Source of the DNA: Demequina activiva
GTDB taxonomy: Bacteria; Actinomycetota; Actinomycetes; Actinomycetales; Demequinaceae
Assembly: GCF_016862815.1 (NCBI RefSeq)
Contig: NZ_BONR01000002.1
Coordinates: forward strand, 124,001 to 188,000
Length of the DNA stretch: 64,000 nt
Direction of reading: 5' to 3'
In this document: positions 8,734 through 19,270 of the stretch, one piece after another
How positions within the stretch are numbered: position 1 is the stretch's first letter
How the letters are laid out: every line of letters begins with the position of its first letter
The notes under the pieces: generated by a model
Databases searched by the model: none
What the model was told of the DNA's origin: nothing
Seen by the model: only the letters and a program-made list of their open reading frames with translations
Made by a program: the position numbers and the translations under genes

Positions 8734-9195
8734 ATGGCTGACACACCCACCACCACCGTGCCGCTGGACATTCCTGGGGCACGCGGCACCGTCGCGCTCA
8801 AGGGTGCGGACGGCATCTTCTACAGCGTGCTGATCGACGGCGAGCCCGTGAAGCGCCGCAAGGGCGGCTGGGCCATCCCCATGCGCAAGGGCGACACCTC
8901 GAAGCTCGAGGTGCGCGGGATCCTGTCGGGCTTCCAGACGCTCGTCATGGATGGCCGCGAGGTGCACCGCATGGGCGGGCACGCGTCCACCGTGGAGAAG
9001 GCGCTGATGTTCCTGCCGCTGATCCTGGTGGTCTTCGGATTCCTGGGCGCGGTGCTGGCGGTGCTCCTGTTCTTCATGAACGTGCTGGCCGTCAAGAACC
9101 CGCTGCTGCCGCGTGTGGCGCGCATCGCGATCCCCATCGTCAACACCATCGCGGGCGGCGTGATCCTGTTCGTGCTCGCGAACATGGGCGGCTGA
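8734..9195 (+). CDS. Small membrane protein of unknown function
   Basis: A 153-residue protein with a beta-rich soluble N-terminus (about 1-85) and two transmembrane segments (about 89-120 and 130-150), joined by a short loop VKNPLLPRVAR. I do not recognise the family. A TAGCCT hexamer lies about 32 bases upstream with a short leader containing GAGAGGG. It stands alone between the cyclase and the repeat cluster at 9212-9271. Confidence 0.7.
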   Translation: MADTPTTTVPLDIPGARGTVALKGADGIFYSVLIDGEPVKRRKGGWAIPMRKGDTSKLEVRGILSGFQTLVMDGREVHRMGGHASTVEKALMFLPLILVVFGFLGAVLAVLLFFMNVLAVKNPLLPRVARIAIPIVNTIAGGVILFVLANMGG

Positions 9196-9211
9196 GCGCC
9201 CCACCCCTCAC

Positions 9212-9271
9212 AGTAGGCAACTGATGTCCACGGTTCGCGGACACGACTGCCCGAGTAGGCAGCTCATGTCC
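9212..9271. repeat. Short repeated motif cluster
   Basis: AGTAGGCAACTGATGTCC (9212-9229) recurs as AGTAGGCAGCTCATGTCC (9254-9271), 16 of 18 identical. Between them GGACACGACTGCCCGA (about 9239-9254) is a looser inverted copy. It lies in the convergent gap between 9195 and 9278. It could be an insertion-sequence end remnant or a protein-binding site; no transposase is present. Confidence 0.6.
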
Positions 9272-9277
9272 AGACCG

Positions 9278-9793
9278 TCAGGGGTTCGGCTCCGGCTCCT
9301 CGAGCACGGGCGGCCGATGCGCGTCCGGACCCGCGCGGTTGGGGTCGAGCGACTCAGCCTCTCCGTCGCCGCTCTGGCGTCCCTCGACGAGCGCGACCAG
9401 CGCGGTGAGGTCCGCGGGCAGCGCGCGCTCCAGGACCGCGCGCATCTCCATCTCGTAGTCGCGCGCTCGCGGGCCCTCCAGCCAGGCGCGCAGCTCTACC
9501 CTGGTGCCGTTGGCGAAGGCGCGGGCCTCGTGATGCACGGTGAGCTCGGCGCCGTCGAGCTCGGTGGTGTCCGCGTAGACGTGGGGTGGGTCGAAGGCCG
9601 TGACGCGGAAGGACGCAGGCTCACCGGTCTTCGACTTCGACGTGCCGCTCGAACCCAGCTGCACGGGCGTGTCGACGTCGAACCAGTCCATGCTCGACGC
9701 CCATTCGGGGTGGGTGGGGAGATCCGCCCATCGCTCGAAGAACGCCTCGGGAGGGGCGGTGGACGTGTGGATGACGCTGCCGACTTCGATCAT
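9278..9793 (-). CDS. SRPBCC/START-like domain protein
   Basis: A 171-residue soluble protein. About residues 1-140 have the polyketide-cyclase/SRPBCC pattern: an opening strand GSVIHTSTAPPEAFFERWADLPTHPEWA, internal strands, and a long last helix YEMEMRAVLERALPADLTALVALVEG. Such folds form a hydrophobic pocket; no catalytic residues or ligand can be assigned. The tail (145-171) is disordered and Pro/Glu-rich. On the minus strand TAGCGT lies six bases before the ATG, suggesting a leaderless mRNA. Confidence 0.78.
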   Translation of the reverse strand: MIEVGSVIHTSTAPPEAFFERWADLPTHPEWASSMDWFDVDTPVQLGSSGTSKSKTGEPASFRVTAFDPPHVYADTTELDGAELTVHHEARAFANGTRVELRAWLEGPRARDYEMEMRAVLERALPADLTALVALVEGRQSGDGEAESLDPNRAGPDAHRPPVLEEPEPNP

Positions 9794-9836
9794 GCATCCA
9801 CGCTAACCCGGCTTCCTGGCCCGTGCGCGCCCACGT

Positions 9837-9842
9837 TACAGT
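9837..9842 (+). promoter_or_regulatory. -10 hexamer for the pheST leader transcript
   Basis: TACAGT ends seven bases before the ATG at 9850, so transcription would start on or next to that A. A poor -35 candidate (TTCCTG, 9813-9818) lies 18 bases upstream. Confidence 0.5.
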
Positions 9843-9849
9843 GGAGCCC

Positions 9850-9942
9850 ATGAGCACCAGCGCGCGCACCGCCATCACGGCCCGCCGCGCTGACGTGCGC
9901 CGGGAGTGGGCCACGCAGGCCGCACCTTCGCTGTTTATCTAG
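9850..9942 (+). CDS. Putative pheST leader peptide (30 residues)
   Basis: A 30-codon ORF starting directly at the predicted transcript start, MSTSARTAITARRADVRREW then ATQAAPSLFI. The only Phe codon (TTT, 9934-9936) is the penultimate sense codon. The TAG stop forms the first bases of a 10-bp hairpin (9941-9965) that precedes pheS. A ribosome waiting at TTT would cover the 5' arm of that hairpin. This is the layout expected for phenylalanine-dependent attenuation, although one Phe codon is few for such a peptide. Regulatory role inferred. Confidence 0.5.
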   Translation: MSTSARTAITARRADVRREWATQAAPSLFI

Positions 9943-9965
9943 GCCCAGGGAGAACCCCTGGGCCT
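9941..9965 (+). terminator. Attenuator hairpin between leader peptide and pheS
   Basis: AGGCCCAGGG (9941-9950) pairs perfectly with CCCTGGGCCT (9956-9965) over an AGAAC loop. The stem begins inside the TAG stop of the leader ORF. Only TT follows rather than a U-run, so it would act as a GC-rich actinobacterial-type terminator, or as a pause site. Confidence 0.6.
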
Positions 9966-9968
9966 TGA

Positions 9969-11141
<1,173 letters not shown>

Positions 11142-11143
11142 TC

Positions 11144-13765
11144 ATGCCCAAGATTCCGCTGAAGTGGCTCGAGGAGTCCGTGGACCTGGTCCCCGGACAC
11201 AGTGCCGAGGACGTCGCCGCCGCGCTCGCGAAGGTGGGGCTCGAGGAGGAGGGCATCGAGGGCGGTGGCATCACGGGACCGCTCGTGGTGGGCCGCGTGC
11301 TCTCGTTGGTCAAGGAAGAGGCCTCCAACGGCAAGACCATCAACTACTGCCGCGTGGACGTGGGGGAGCACAATGACCCCGCAGGACCCGGCCACAAGCC
11401 TGACAACAAGGACGAGTACCCCGCGTCCAAGGGCATCGTGTGCGGCGCGCACAACTTCGTGGAGGGCGACTGGGTGGTGTGCATCCTGCCCGGCGGCGTG
11501 CTGCCCGGGCCGTTCCCCATCGGTGGGCGCAAGACGTACGGTCACTGGTCGGACGGCATGATCTGCTCGTCCAAGGAGCTGGGGCTGGGCGATGACCACG
11601 ATGGCATCATCGTGCTCTCCTCGCCCTCCGGTCAGTCCGTGGAGACCTTCCCGGGACTGGTGACGGCCGATGCTCTGGTGCCTGGCGCATCGGCGCTGGG
11701 CCTGCTGGGGTTGGACGAGCAGACGCTCGAGATCAACGTCACCCCGGACCGCGGCTACAGCTTCTCCGTGCGCGGCGTCGCCCGCGAGTACAGCCACGCC
11801 ACCGGCCAGCCGTTCCGTGACCCTGCCGCCATCGAGGTGACGGGCACGCGCGTGGCCGACGGGTTCGGCTCCGATGCCTTCGCGGTGGAGATCGCGGACC
11901 AGGCGCCTGTGCGCGGGCGCGTGGGCTGCGACCGCTTCGCGGCGCGAGTCCTGCGCGGCTTCAACCCAGCCGCGCCCAGCCCCGCGTGGATGAAGCGACG
12001 CCTGGAGCAGTCCGGCATGCGCCCCATCTCGCTGGCGGTCGACGTCACCAACTACGTGATGCTCGAGACCGGTCACCCGCTGCACGCGTATGACCTGGAC
12101 AAGGTGGTGGAGCCCATCGTGGTTCGCCGCGCGGTCAAGGGCGAGCAGCTCGAGACGCTGGACGATGTGGTGCGCACGCTGGATCCGGAGGACCTGCTGG
12201 TGTGCGACAGCGCCGGCGGCGAGGGCTTCCGGCCCATTGGCCTCGGCGGCGTCATGGGAGGTGCGGCCACGGAGGTGTCCGCATCGACCACGGACATCCT
12301 GCTGGAGGCCGCCCACTGGGACCCCATCACCATCGCGCGCACCGCACGCCGTCACAAGCTGGGCTCCGAGGCCTCGCGCCGCTACGAGCGTGGCGTGGAC
12401 ACGGCCCTGGCGCCGGTGGCGATCGAGCGCGCCCTGCGGCTCATGCAGGAGCACGGCGGGGGACAGCTGGACGAGGTCTGGCTCGACCTCGACAACACCG
12501 TGGCGCCCGCGCAGATCGCGATGGACGTCTCGTATCCGAGCACCATCGTGGGCGTCGAGTACAGCGCCGATGCTGTGGTGGCGGCGCTCGAGACGGTGGG
12601 CTGCGTCGTGGACCGCGACGCCGAGTCGCTCCTGGTGACGCCGCCCACGTGGCGCCCGGACCTCGAGGAGGCCATCAACCTGGTTGAGGAGGTCGCGCGC
12701 CTGCAGGGCTACGACGACCTCCCCTCGGTGCTGCCGGTCGCGCCCCCGGGGCGCGGTCTCACGCACAGCCAGCGGGTGCGCCGCGCGGTGGCGCGCACGC
12801 TGGCCGAGTCCGGTCTCACGGAGGTGCTGACGTACCCGTTCATCTCCGAGGAGCGCCTGGACGAGCTGGGCATCCCCATGGAGGACCCGCGCCGCGACGT
12901 GGTGCGCCTGGCGAACCCGCTGAGCGCGGAGCAGCCGCTGATGCGCACCACGATGCTCGCGACGCTGGTGGATGCGGTGAAGGTCAACCTGGGCCGCGGC
13001 GAGCAGGATGTCGCGGTCTATGAGCTGGGACGTGCGTACCAGTCCAAGCACATTGGCCAGCTGCCCACGGTGGACAACACCGACGGCGGCATCCGTCCGG
13101 AGGAGGTCGAGGCTCTCAACGAGGCCCTGCCGGGCCAGCCGCGCCGTGTGGCCGGCATCATGGCGGGCAACCGCGTGCGCGCGGGCTGGAACGGCCACGC
13201 CACGGCATGGGGATGGGCCGATGCGCTCGCGGCCGTGGAGCGCGTGGTCGCCGCCGCTGGGGCCGATGTGGTGGTGACGCAGGGTGCGCGTATGCCGTGG
13301 CACCCGGGCCGTGGAGCGACGTACTGGCTGGAGTCCGGCCACTTCGTGGGCCACGCGGGAGAGCTGCACCCCAAGGTGTGCGAGACGCTGGGTCTGCCGG
13401 CCCGGTCCGTGGCCTTCGAGGTGGTGCTGGATCCGATGATCATCTCGACGGAGGGCCGCATCCAGGAGGCCGTGCCGGTGTCGCAGCAGGTGCTGGCGAA
13501 GGAGGACTTCGCGTTCGTCGTCGCCGATGACGTGGCCGCGGGCGACCTGGTGCGCGCGGTGCGCTCCGCTGGCGGCGAGGTTGTGCAGGATGCGCGGGTG
13601 TTCGACGTCTACCAGGGCGAGCAGGTGGGCGAGGGTAAGAAGTCGCTGGCCGTGAACGTCGTGATGCGCGCTTCGGATCACACCTTGTCCGCTGACGAGG
13701 TGCTCGCGGTGCGCGAGGCCATCATCGGGGCGGCGGAGCAGGAGTTCGCGGCGGTGCTGCGGTAG
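11144..13765 (+). CDS. pheT: Phenylalanine-tRNA ligase beta subunit
   Basis: An 873-residue partner of PheS, starting two bases after the pheS stop. Domain order: N-terminal B1, EMAP/tRNA-binding domain (about 40-150, CGAHNFVEGDWVVCILPGGVLPG), B3/B4 editing domain (about 210-400, with PISLAVDVTNYVMLETGHPLHAYDLDK and RRYERGVD), B5 domain (about 410-480), catalytic-like core (about 500-770) and FDX-ACB anticodon domain (about 780-873, SQQVLAKEDFAFVVADDVAAGDLV). Full length for the family. Confidence 0.97.
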   Translation: MPKIPLKWLEESVDLVPGHSAEDVAAALAKVGLEEEGIEGGGITGPLVVGRVLSLVKEEASNGKTINYCRVDVGEHNDPAGPGHKPDNKDEYPASKGIVCGAHNFVEGDWVVCILPGGVLPGPFPIGGRKTYGHWSDGMICSSKELGLGDDHDGIIVLSSPSGQSVETFPGLVTADALVPGASALGLLGLDEQTLEINVTPDRGYSFSVRGVAREYSHATGQPFRDPAAIEVTGTRVADGFGSDAFAVEIADQAPVRGRVGCDRFAARVLRGFNPAAPSPAWMKRRLEQSGMRPISLAVDVTNYVMLETGHPLHAYDLDKVVEPIVVRRAVKGEQLETLDDVVRTLDPEDLLVCDSAGGEGFRPIGLGGVMGGAATEVSASTTDILLEAAHWDPITIARTARRHKLGSEASRRYERGVDTALAPVAIERALRLMQEHGGGQLDEVWLDLDNTVAPAQIAMDVSYPSTIVGVEYSADAVVAALETVGCVVDRDAESLLVTPPTWRPDLEEAINLVEEVARLQGYDDLPSVLPVAPPGRGLTHSQRVRRAVARTLAESGLTEVLTYPFISEERLDELGIPMEDPRRDVVRLANPLSAEQPLMRTTMLATLVDAVKVNLGRGEQDVAVYELGRAYQSKHIGQLPTVDNTDGGIRPEEVEALNEALPGQPRRVAGIMAGNRVRAGWNGHATAWGWADALAAVERVVAAAGADVVVTQGARMPWHPGRGATYWLESGHFVGHAGELHPKVCETLGLPARSVAFEVVLDPMIISTEGRIQEAVPVSQQVLAKEDFAFVVADDVAAGDLVRAVRSAGGEVVQDARVFDVYQGEQVGEGKKSLAVNVVMRASDHTLSADEVLAVREAIIGAAEQEFAAVLR

Positions 13766-13768
13766 GCG

Positions 13769-14185
13769 TCAGGTCTCCTGACTCGTCAATCCAGCCCAGA
13801 AGTCGCCGAGCAGAGGACCGGCCCCCGCCGGCGCACGATCGACAGCCTCGAACAGACGGGTGCGTTGCTCCCGCGTCGCGCCCACGTCATCCAGATACCG
13901 CTCAAGAGAGAACCCGGAGTGCGCGCCTAGCGGGAGCCTGTCCTTAAGGGTGGGCGGGGCGCTCGGGTTCGTCGACGCGAGGTCAGTGAGCCTGGGGTAA
14001 GTCCGCGCGACCTGCTTGAGGGCGGCAGCGCTCAGGTGCTCATTCGCGGCAAGCGCCATGGCGACCTGCACGTTATCGGAGGCGAGGAGCTCCTGCGCGA
14101 CTGCGTCGTCAATATCGTCTGCGTACGCACGGTCGATCAACACGGAGAGTTGGTCCGCGTCTCGCCTCTCGGCGCCGCTGTTCAC
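13769..14185 (-). CDS. Unknown protein resembling variant leucine-rich repeats
   Basis: A 138-residue soluble protein, GTG start in a GTGA overlap with the gene upstream. The middle has short alpha-helical units (VAQELLASDNVQVAMALAAN, then LTDLASTNPSAPPTLKDRLP) reminiscent of variant leucine-rich repeats, whose hallmark is an A-x-NP-x-x-P pattern. No catalytic residues. GC content looks lower than in the neighbours. It is convergent with pheT, only three bases apart. Confidence 0.6.
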   Translation of the reverse strand: MNSGAERRDADQLSVLIDRAYADDIDDAVAQELLASDNVQVAMALAANEHLSAAALKQVARTYPRLTDLASTNPSAPPTLKDRLPLGAHSGFSLERYLDDVGATREQRTRLFEAVDRAPAGAGPLLGDFWAGLTSQET

Positions 14186-14376
14186 GGGAAGACATGCCTC
14201 AACGCGTCCTCGGAGGACTGAGTGGCAGGCGCGGTCCTGTATGTGCTGTACCTTTCGAAGCGACCACTGCGGCCATCGCGGAGGACCTGAATGTCGTGGC
14301 GTGCCAGCACGTTCTCACCATCGAGTTGCTCGAGCATGTGCAGCTCAAGGACGCCCTGCGTGGCGCTGGACTTCAT
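14182..14376 (-). CDS. Small unknown protein upstream of and coupled to the repeat protein
   Basis: A 64-residue protein (MKSSATQGVLELHMLEQLDG and onward) of no recognised family. Its stop overlaps the next gene by four bases. The ATG at 14376 is chosen because TACACT (minus strand, 14388-14383) lies six bases upstream, fitting leaderless transcription; the frame is open to 14409. Together with 13769-14185 it forms a two-gene unit inserted between pheT and the LOG-NUDIX gene. The spacer 14377-14526 upstream shows nothing else. Confidence 0.5.
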   Translation of the reverse strand: MKSSATQGVLELHMLEQLDGENVLARHDIQVLRDGRSGRFERYSTYRTAPATQSSEDALRHVFP

Positions 14377-14526
14377 GTTCGGAGTGTAGCCCGCGTCACT
14401 CGTCCTCACGTTGAGTGTTTCGGCTCTGAGGTCGGCCTCGGCCTTGGCGGCTGGAGTTGGATGCCCAACGGCGTACTGCTGTGCCCTGGGGGATCGCCCG
14501 CGAATAGGTGTCGCCCTCGACCTTGA

Positions 14527-15528
14527 CTAGCTGCCCGGGTTCCAGCCGGTTGCGACCAACGCGGCGACCGGCCCGAACAGCGGCTGGGGGAGTGTGTCCC
14601 AGTCGAACCACGCCCACTCGTCGATCTTGTCCGGCTCCGTGGTGACCGGCTCGCCCTCCGCCTCCACGGCGTAGTGCAGCGTGACGTAGTGCAGGCCGTG
14701 CTCGGGAAACACGTCGTCGGTCCAGGTGATCGGCTCGACGGAGGTGGCCATCAGCCCGGTCTCCTCCTCCAGCTCACGTGCTGCCGCATCGGCCGGTGCC
14801 TCGCCCGGCGCGACCTTGCCGCCGGGGAAGGACCACGTGCCGGCGCCGTGCGAGCCGCGACGTCGGCCCAGCAGCACTTTGCCATCCCTCACCACCACAG
14901 CGCTGGTGCCCACCAGCGGCCCGCGCGGCGGCACGTCCAACTCTGGCAGCCCGGCGTCCATCCACTTGTCGATGGCAAGCGGCTGCCACGCCTCCAGACG
15001 CTCCAGTAGACCCTCTGCGTCGTCCTCGGTCAGCAGCAGCGCGCGGTGCTCGGGGCGGATGAAGCGCTGCCGCACCGCGTGGTCGAGCAGCTGCTTGAGG
15101 TCGTCGTAGAAGCCGGCCACAGACAGCAGGCCCACCGGCTTGTCGTGAAAGCCCAGCTGCGTCCACGTCGTGACCTCCAGGACCTCCTCGAAGGTGCCGA
15201 GGCCGCCGGGAAGGGCGATGAACGCATCGGACAGGTCCGCCATCATCGCCTTGCGCTCGTGCATGGTGTCCACCACGTGCAACTGCGTCACGCCCCGGTG
15301 GCTCACCTCCCGGCGGTCCAGCGCCTCCGGGATCACGCCGATGACCTCGCCTCCGGCCTTGAGTGCGGCGTCCGCCACCGCGCCCATGAGGCCCACGCTG
15401 CCGCCACCGAACACGACGCCGATGCCGCGGCTCGCGAGCAACGTGCCCAGCGCCGTGGCCGACTCCATGAACCGGGGGTCGGCACCGGGGCTGGAGCCGG
15501 CGAACACGCACACGCGCTTGAGAGTCAT
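14527..15528 (-). CDS. LOG-family phosphoribohydrolase fused to a NUDIX hydrolase
   Basis: A 333-residue two-domain protein. The first (about 1-185) is a LOG/TIGR00730 Rossmann domain ([33 protein letters not shown], and the catalytic motif PGGLGTFEE), which cleaves nucleoside 5'-monophosphates to base and ribose 5-phosphate. The second (about 195-330) has a full NUDIX box ([20 protein letters not shown] then ETGL), whose Glu residues bind metal for hydrolysis of nucleoside diphosphate derivatives. No frameshift separates them. A linked nucleotide-salvage or house-cleaning role is inferred. The ATG at 15528 gives the usual LOG N-terminus. Confidence 0.9.
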   Translation of the reverse strand: MTLKRVCVFAGSSPGADPRFMESATALGTLLASRGIGVVFGGGSVGLMGAVADAALKAGGEVIGVIPEALDRREVSHRGVTQLHVVDTMHERKAMMADLSDAFIALPGGLGTFEEVLEVTTWTQLGFHDKPVGLLSVAGFYDDLKQLLDHAVRQRFIRPEHRALLLTEDDAEGLLERLEAWQPLAIDKWMDAGLPELDVPPRGPLVGTSAVVVRDGKVLLGRRRGSHGAGTWSFPGGKVAPGEAPADAAARELEEETGLMATSVEPITWTDDVFPEHGLHYVTLHYAVEAEGEPVTTEPDKIDEWAWFDWDTLPQPLFGPVAALVATGWNPGS

Positions 15529-15556
15529 GCGGACATCCTTGCATCCGGCGGGCCGA

Positions 15557-17455
15557 CTAGGCCCGCGCCCGCAGGCGCGCACCTGCGACCCCCAGGAACG
15601 CGATCACCACGGTGGCGCCCGCGAGCGAGGCGTAGAACACCGGGTCGAGCCCGAGGCTGAATCCGCGCACCATCGCCAGCGACGCGGCAATGAGCCCGGG
15701 CAGCGCCGTGAGGGTGCCGATCACCACCGCGCCCACGCCCACCAGCGCCGCCTCGACGCCCAGCATCGCGCGCAGCTGACGGCGCGTGGCGCCCAGCCGC
15801 CCCAGCAGGGCGAACTCGCCGGTCCTGGACCGCGTCGCGATCACCAGCGCATTCGCCGCCGCAATCCCGATGAACGCCAGCAGCACCATCAGCAGGACGT
15901 TGGACAGCCGCGAATCGTCGCTGCCACCCGCCACAGCCGCCTCCACGTACTCCGCAGCAGGGATCATCGGGAACCCGGCATCCGACGTCGACGCGGCCAC
16001 CGCATCGGCCGCGCCCGGCTCCGTCTCGACATACACAGTGGCACCACCGGACGAGCTCGCAGTCGCCGGACTCATGATGAGGCCGCCCAGTCCCAGACCG
16101 CGCTCGTACACGGCGACCACTCGAGGGCTGGTCTCGGTCCCATCGGGCCAGCGCAGCTCAAGCCGATCGCCCACGCCCATGCCGGGCAACGTGAGCCCGT
16201 CTGCGGCGATCGCGACCGTGTCCGGCTCGGCAAGATCAGCCATGTCGCCGGCAGTCACGCCCGGATCGACGAGCCCAGCCGGGTCCTCGAGCACCGTCAC
16301 CGCGCCCGCCTCCCAGTTCAGGCCGTCGAGGAAGGGGAGGTCCTCGTCGGCGGAATCGGTCCTGACCTGGACCATCGCCTGGCCCGTCGTGGCGACAGCC
16401 TCCACGCCGGGCGCTCCGGCGAGAGCCTCCCGCGCATCGACCGCCTGCTCGGACGGGCCCTGCCACACCAGGTCAGCGGCAAGCGCGTCGCCCAACTGCT
16501 GCGCCGCCGCCTGCGCGACCGTGTGATTCACACCCGTCTGCACCGAGCCCAGGGACACCAGCAGCGCCAGCGGCACCACGGCCGCCGTGAGGCGACGGGA
16601 GAAGCCGCGCGCGTTCGCGCTGGCCAGCACCGTCGCCGCGTGTCCCTGCAAAGAGCGTCGCCGCGTGAGCCACGTGGCTGCGCGGAGCACCAACGCCGGG
16701 CCCGCCAGGCCTACGGCGATCAGATACAGGAACGCCGATGCGGCACCCGCCGCGCCGCCCACGGCACCCGGGAGAAAGACGGGGGTGAGTGTCACCAGCA
16801 GCCCAGCGCCCGCGCAGATCCACGCCGCGACGATGCGTCCTGGGCTGAGCGCCCGTGCATCCGCGGTGGACGTGCCCACCGCCGCAGTGGGACTCAGCCG
16901 CGCCATCTCCCGCGCCGCGAGCCGTCCCGCGATCCACGCCGCCGGCAGCAGCAGCACGGCCGCCCCCAGCAGGGGCCACGGGGACGGCGAGGGCGCGAAG
17001 CCGGGCTCGACAATCCCGCTGGAGGTCAGCAGCGGCACCAGCGCGCCTGCGCCCCACCAGCCAGCGACCCCGCCCGCGAGCAGCGCCACGGCGGAGATCG
17101 CCATCACCTCGGTGGTGATCAGCGAGCGCACCTGCCTGCCCGTGGCGCCCACGGCGCGCAGCAGTGCGAACTCGCGGCGCCTGTCTCGCAGGGCCGCCGC
17201 GAAGGCCTGCGAGACCACGAAGACCGCGAGCATGAGGGCAACGCCCGCGAAGGAGCCCATCGCGGCAGGCAGCATCATCGCCGTGGGGGAGAAGGGATCG
17301 CTCTCGCGCAGCCCGGACTCGATGAGGACGCCAGAGGCGACCATCAGCGCCGCCGCGAGCACCACGGTGAGGAACACACCCGCTGCGCTGGGCCAGTGGG
17401 CTCGCAGCGCCCGGACTGACACCTGCCGCATCCCAGCGGCTGCCACGGCGGTCAC
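15557..17455 (-). CDS. ABC transporter permease, FtsX/MacB type
   Basis: A 632-residue membrane protein with two FtsX-like halves. A first transmembrane helix near the N-terminus and an extracytoplasmic part lead to three-helix FtsX domains ([37 protein letters not shown] and [27 protein letters not shown]). The duplicated [16 protein letters not shown] coupling motifs contact the ATPase. The GTG start overlaps the ATPase stop (GTGA), though an ATG nine codons in also fits. With 17452-18222 it forms an exporter or mechanotransmission system; substrate unknown. Confidence 0.88.
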   Translation of the reverse strand: MTAVAAAGMRQVSVRALRAHWPSAAGVFLTVVLAAALMVASGVLIESGLRESDPFSPTAMMLPAAMGSFAGVALMLAVFVVSQAFAAALRDRRREFALLRAVGATGRQVRSLITTEVMAISAVALLAGGVAGWWGAGALVPLLTSSGIVEPGFAPSPSPWPLLGAAVLLLPAAWIAGRLAAREMARLSPTAAVGTSTADARALSPGRIVAAWICAGAGLLVTLTPVFLPGAVGGAAGAASAFLYLIAVGLAGPALVLRAATWLTRRRSLQGHAATVLASANARGFSRRLTAAVVPLALLVSLGSVQTGVNHTVAQAAAQQLGDALAADLVWQGPSEQAVDAREALAGAPGVEAVATTGQAMVQVRTDSADEDLPFLDGLNWEAGAVTVLEDPAGLVDPGVTAGDMADLAEPDTVAIAADGLTLPGMGVGDRLELRWPDGTETSPRVVAVYERGLGLGGLIMSPATASSSGGATVYVETEPGAADAVAASTSDAGFPMIPAAEYVEAAVAGGSDDSRLSNVLLMVLLAFIGIAAANALVIATRSRTGEFALLGRLGATRRQLRAMLGVEAALVGVGAVVIGTLTALPGLIAASLAMVRGFSLGLDPVFYASLAGATVVIAFLGVAGARLRARA

Positions 17456-18222
17456 CGTCCCAGCTCCAGCACGCGCTGCGACAGTTGCGGAGCCGTCAGT
17501 CCCGCGGCGCGGTCCACCACGGCGCCGTCCGCGAGGAACACGACCTCGTCCGCAGCGGCCGCCACCTGAGGATCGTGCGTGACCATCACGAGCGTCTGGT
17601 GGAAGGCGGTCACGGCCTCGCGGAGCGCATCCAGGATGGCGGCGCCGGTGTGGGAGTCGAGCGCACCCGTGGGCTCGTCCGCGAAGATCACCGCCGGCTG
17701 CGTCGCCAGCGCCCGCGCGATCGCGACGCGCTGCGCCTGCCCGCCGGATAGCTCGCTCGGCAGCCTGTGCGCCATGTCGCTGAGTCCCACGGCGGCCAGC
17801 AGCTCGGACTCGCGCCGCGCATCGGCCATCCTGCCGTCTAGCCACCACGGCAGGCGCAGGTTCTCGGCGACGGTGAGGTGGGGGAGCAGGTTGTAGGACT
17901 GGAAGATGAAGCCCACGTGGCGGCGTCGGAACTGCGTGAGCGCATCCGCGGACAGGTGGCTGACGTCCGTGTCGCCGATGACGATGCGTCCCGACGTGGG
18001 ACCGTCGAGCCCGGCGGCGACGTTCAGGAGCGTGGACTTGCCGGAGCCGGAAGGGCCCATCACGGCGGTGAAGGAGCCCGCCGCGATCGCGAGGGTCACG
18101 CCGCGCATTGCGTGCACCGGCTGCGCGCCGCCAGGGTAGGTCTTGTGCACGTCAGTCAGGCTCACGGCCGTGCGGTTCGTCGTGAGGGGAGCGGTGGCCG
18201 ATACGGCCGATGGGTGGGTCAT
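17452..18222 (-). CDS. ABC transporter ATP-binding protein, MacB/LolD type
   Basis: A 256-residue ATPase: Walker [10 protein letters not shown] (about 56-64), Q-loop [17 protein letters not shown], signature LSGGQ, Walker [13 protein letters not shown], and switch His in VMVTHD. The sequence after Walker A ([14 protein letters not shown]) is typical of the lipoprotein/antibiotic-export subfamily working with FtsX-like permeases. It is translated with the permease through a four-base overlap. The 210 bases up to the divergent GAF-ANTAR gene hold the likely promoters. Confidence 0.92.
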   Translation of the reverse strand: MTHPSAVSATAPLTTNRTAVSLTDVHKTYPGGAQPVHAMRGVTLAIAAGSFTAVMGPSGSGKSTLLNVAAGLDGPTSGRIVIGDTDVSHLSADALTQFRRRHVGFIFQSYNLLPHLTVAENLRLPWWLDGRMADARRESELLAAVGLSDMAHRLPSELSGGQAQRVAIARALATQPAVIFADEPTGALDSHTGAAILDALREAVTAFHQTLVMVTHDPQVAAAADEVVFLADGAVVDRAAGLTAPQLSQRVLELGR

Positions 18223-18432
18223 CGTGACCTCCAGGGTCGGGCCCGGCGCGGGGTGCGCCGGCTACGGCCACGCTAGGAATCCGGACCGCGCCCGCTCTAG
18301 CGGCAAAGGTGCCCATTCGACAGGCTCCGCCTTTAGGAGGAACGGTCCTGCGACGAGGTATGCGGACGTCGCGCGATGGGGGAGACTATTGCTCCATCAC
18401 GTAGTGACAGACTCCACGAGCGGAGGAGGACC

Positions 18433-19182
18433 ATGGACGCAGAGGCCAGGGAGCAGCGCATCAGCGCAGCGTTCGTTGCCGCCGCAGACACCCTGACGGC
18501 CGAGTTCGATGAGGTCGAGCTCCTTCACACAGTTCTCCAGGACTGTGTGGAGATCCTGGGGATGAAGGCAGGCGGGCTGCTGCTCGCTGACGCCGATGGC
18601 AAGCTCCAGCTCCTCACCTCCACGGGAAGTGCAGCGGCATTCGTCGAGGTGATGCAGCTGGGCGCCGATGCGGGTCCCTGCATCGACTGCTACGACCGAG
18701 GAGAGAGGGTCTCGGTGAGCGACATCGAAGGCGAGCGCGAACGGTGGCCTGAGTTCAGCCGCGCCGCGGTGGCCCAAGGGTTCCGTTCCGCGCTGGCCAC
18801 GCCGATGAGGCTGCGTGGAAGGGTCATCGGCTCGATGAACCTGTTCGGCGAGCACACGGGGCACGTCAGCGACCGAGACGCCGCCTTGGCCCAGGCCCTG
18901 GCCGATGTCGCCACGATCGGCCTGCTCCAAGAGCGCCTGGTCCGTGAAGGCAAGATGATCGAGGAGCAGCTCCAGCGCGCCTTGGACACCCGCGTCGCCA
19001 TCGAGCAGGCCAAGGGTGTCATCGCGGGCTCGCTCTCGGTCTCGATGGACGAGGCCTTCGGGCTCATGCGGACCTACTCGCGCGATCGGAACCTGACCCT
19101 GCACGGTGTCGCCCAGAGCCTGAGCGCCCGGGAGCTTACGGCCCACGACTTCCGCGTCTCGGCGGAGCAGACCGCCACGTAG
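18433..19182 (+). CDS. GAF and ANTAR domain regulator
   Basis: A 249-residue cytoplasmic protein: a GAF ligand-binding domain (about 10-165, LGMKAGGLLLADADGKLQLLTSTG to ALATPMRLRGRVIGSMNLF) followed by an ANTAR RNA-binding domain (about 185-245, RVAIEQAKGVIAGSLSVSMDEAF and AQSLSAREL). ANTAR proteins bind paired hairpins in nascent RNA and prevent termination. The signal and target are unknown. A strong site GGAGGAGGA precedes the ATG at 18433. Confidence 0.92.
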   Translation: MDAEAREQRISAAFVAAADTLTAEFDEVELLHTVLQDCVEILGMKAGGLLLADADGKLQLLTSTGSAAAFVEVMQLGADAGPCIDCYDRGERVSVSDIEGERERWPEFSRAAVAQGFRSALATPMRLRGRVIGSMNLFGEHTGHVSDRDAALAQALADVATIGLLQERLVREGKMIEEQLQRALDTRVAIEQAKGVIAGSLSVSMDEAFGLMRTYSRDRNLTLHGVAQSLSARELTAHDFRVSAEQTAT

Positions 19183-19270
19183 CAGGAGCGCTCCACCCGT
19201 GTTAGGGTCCGTAGCAGTCGCTCCAGACCTCGGCGACCGACCTTTTTTTGGTATGGAACCGAGGAGCATT

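Noticed and set aside
13768-13782. GTCAGG-TCT-CCTGAC hairpin at the end of pheT
   Set aside because: Only six base pairs with a 3-base loop and no U-run; too weak to call a terminator.
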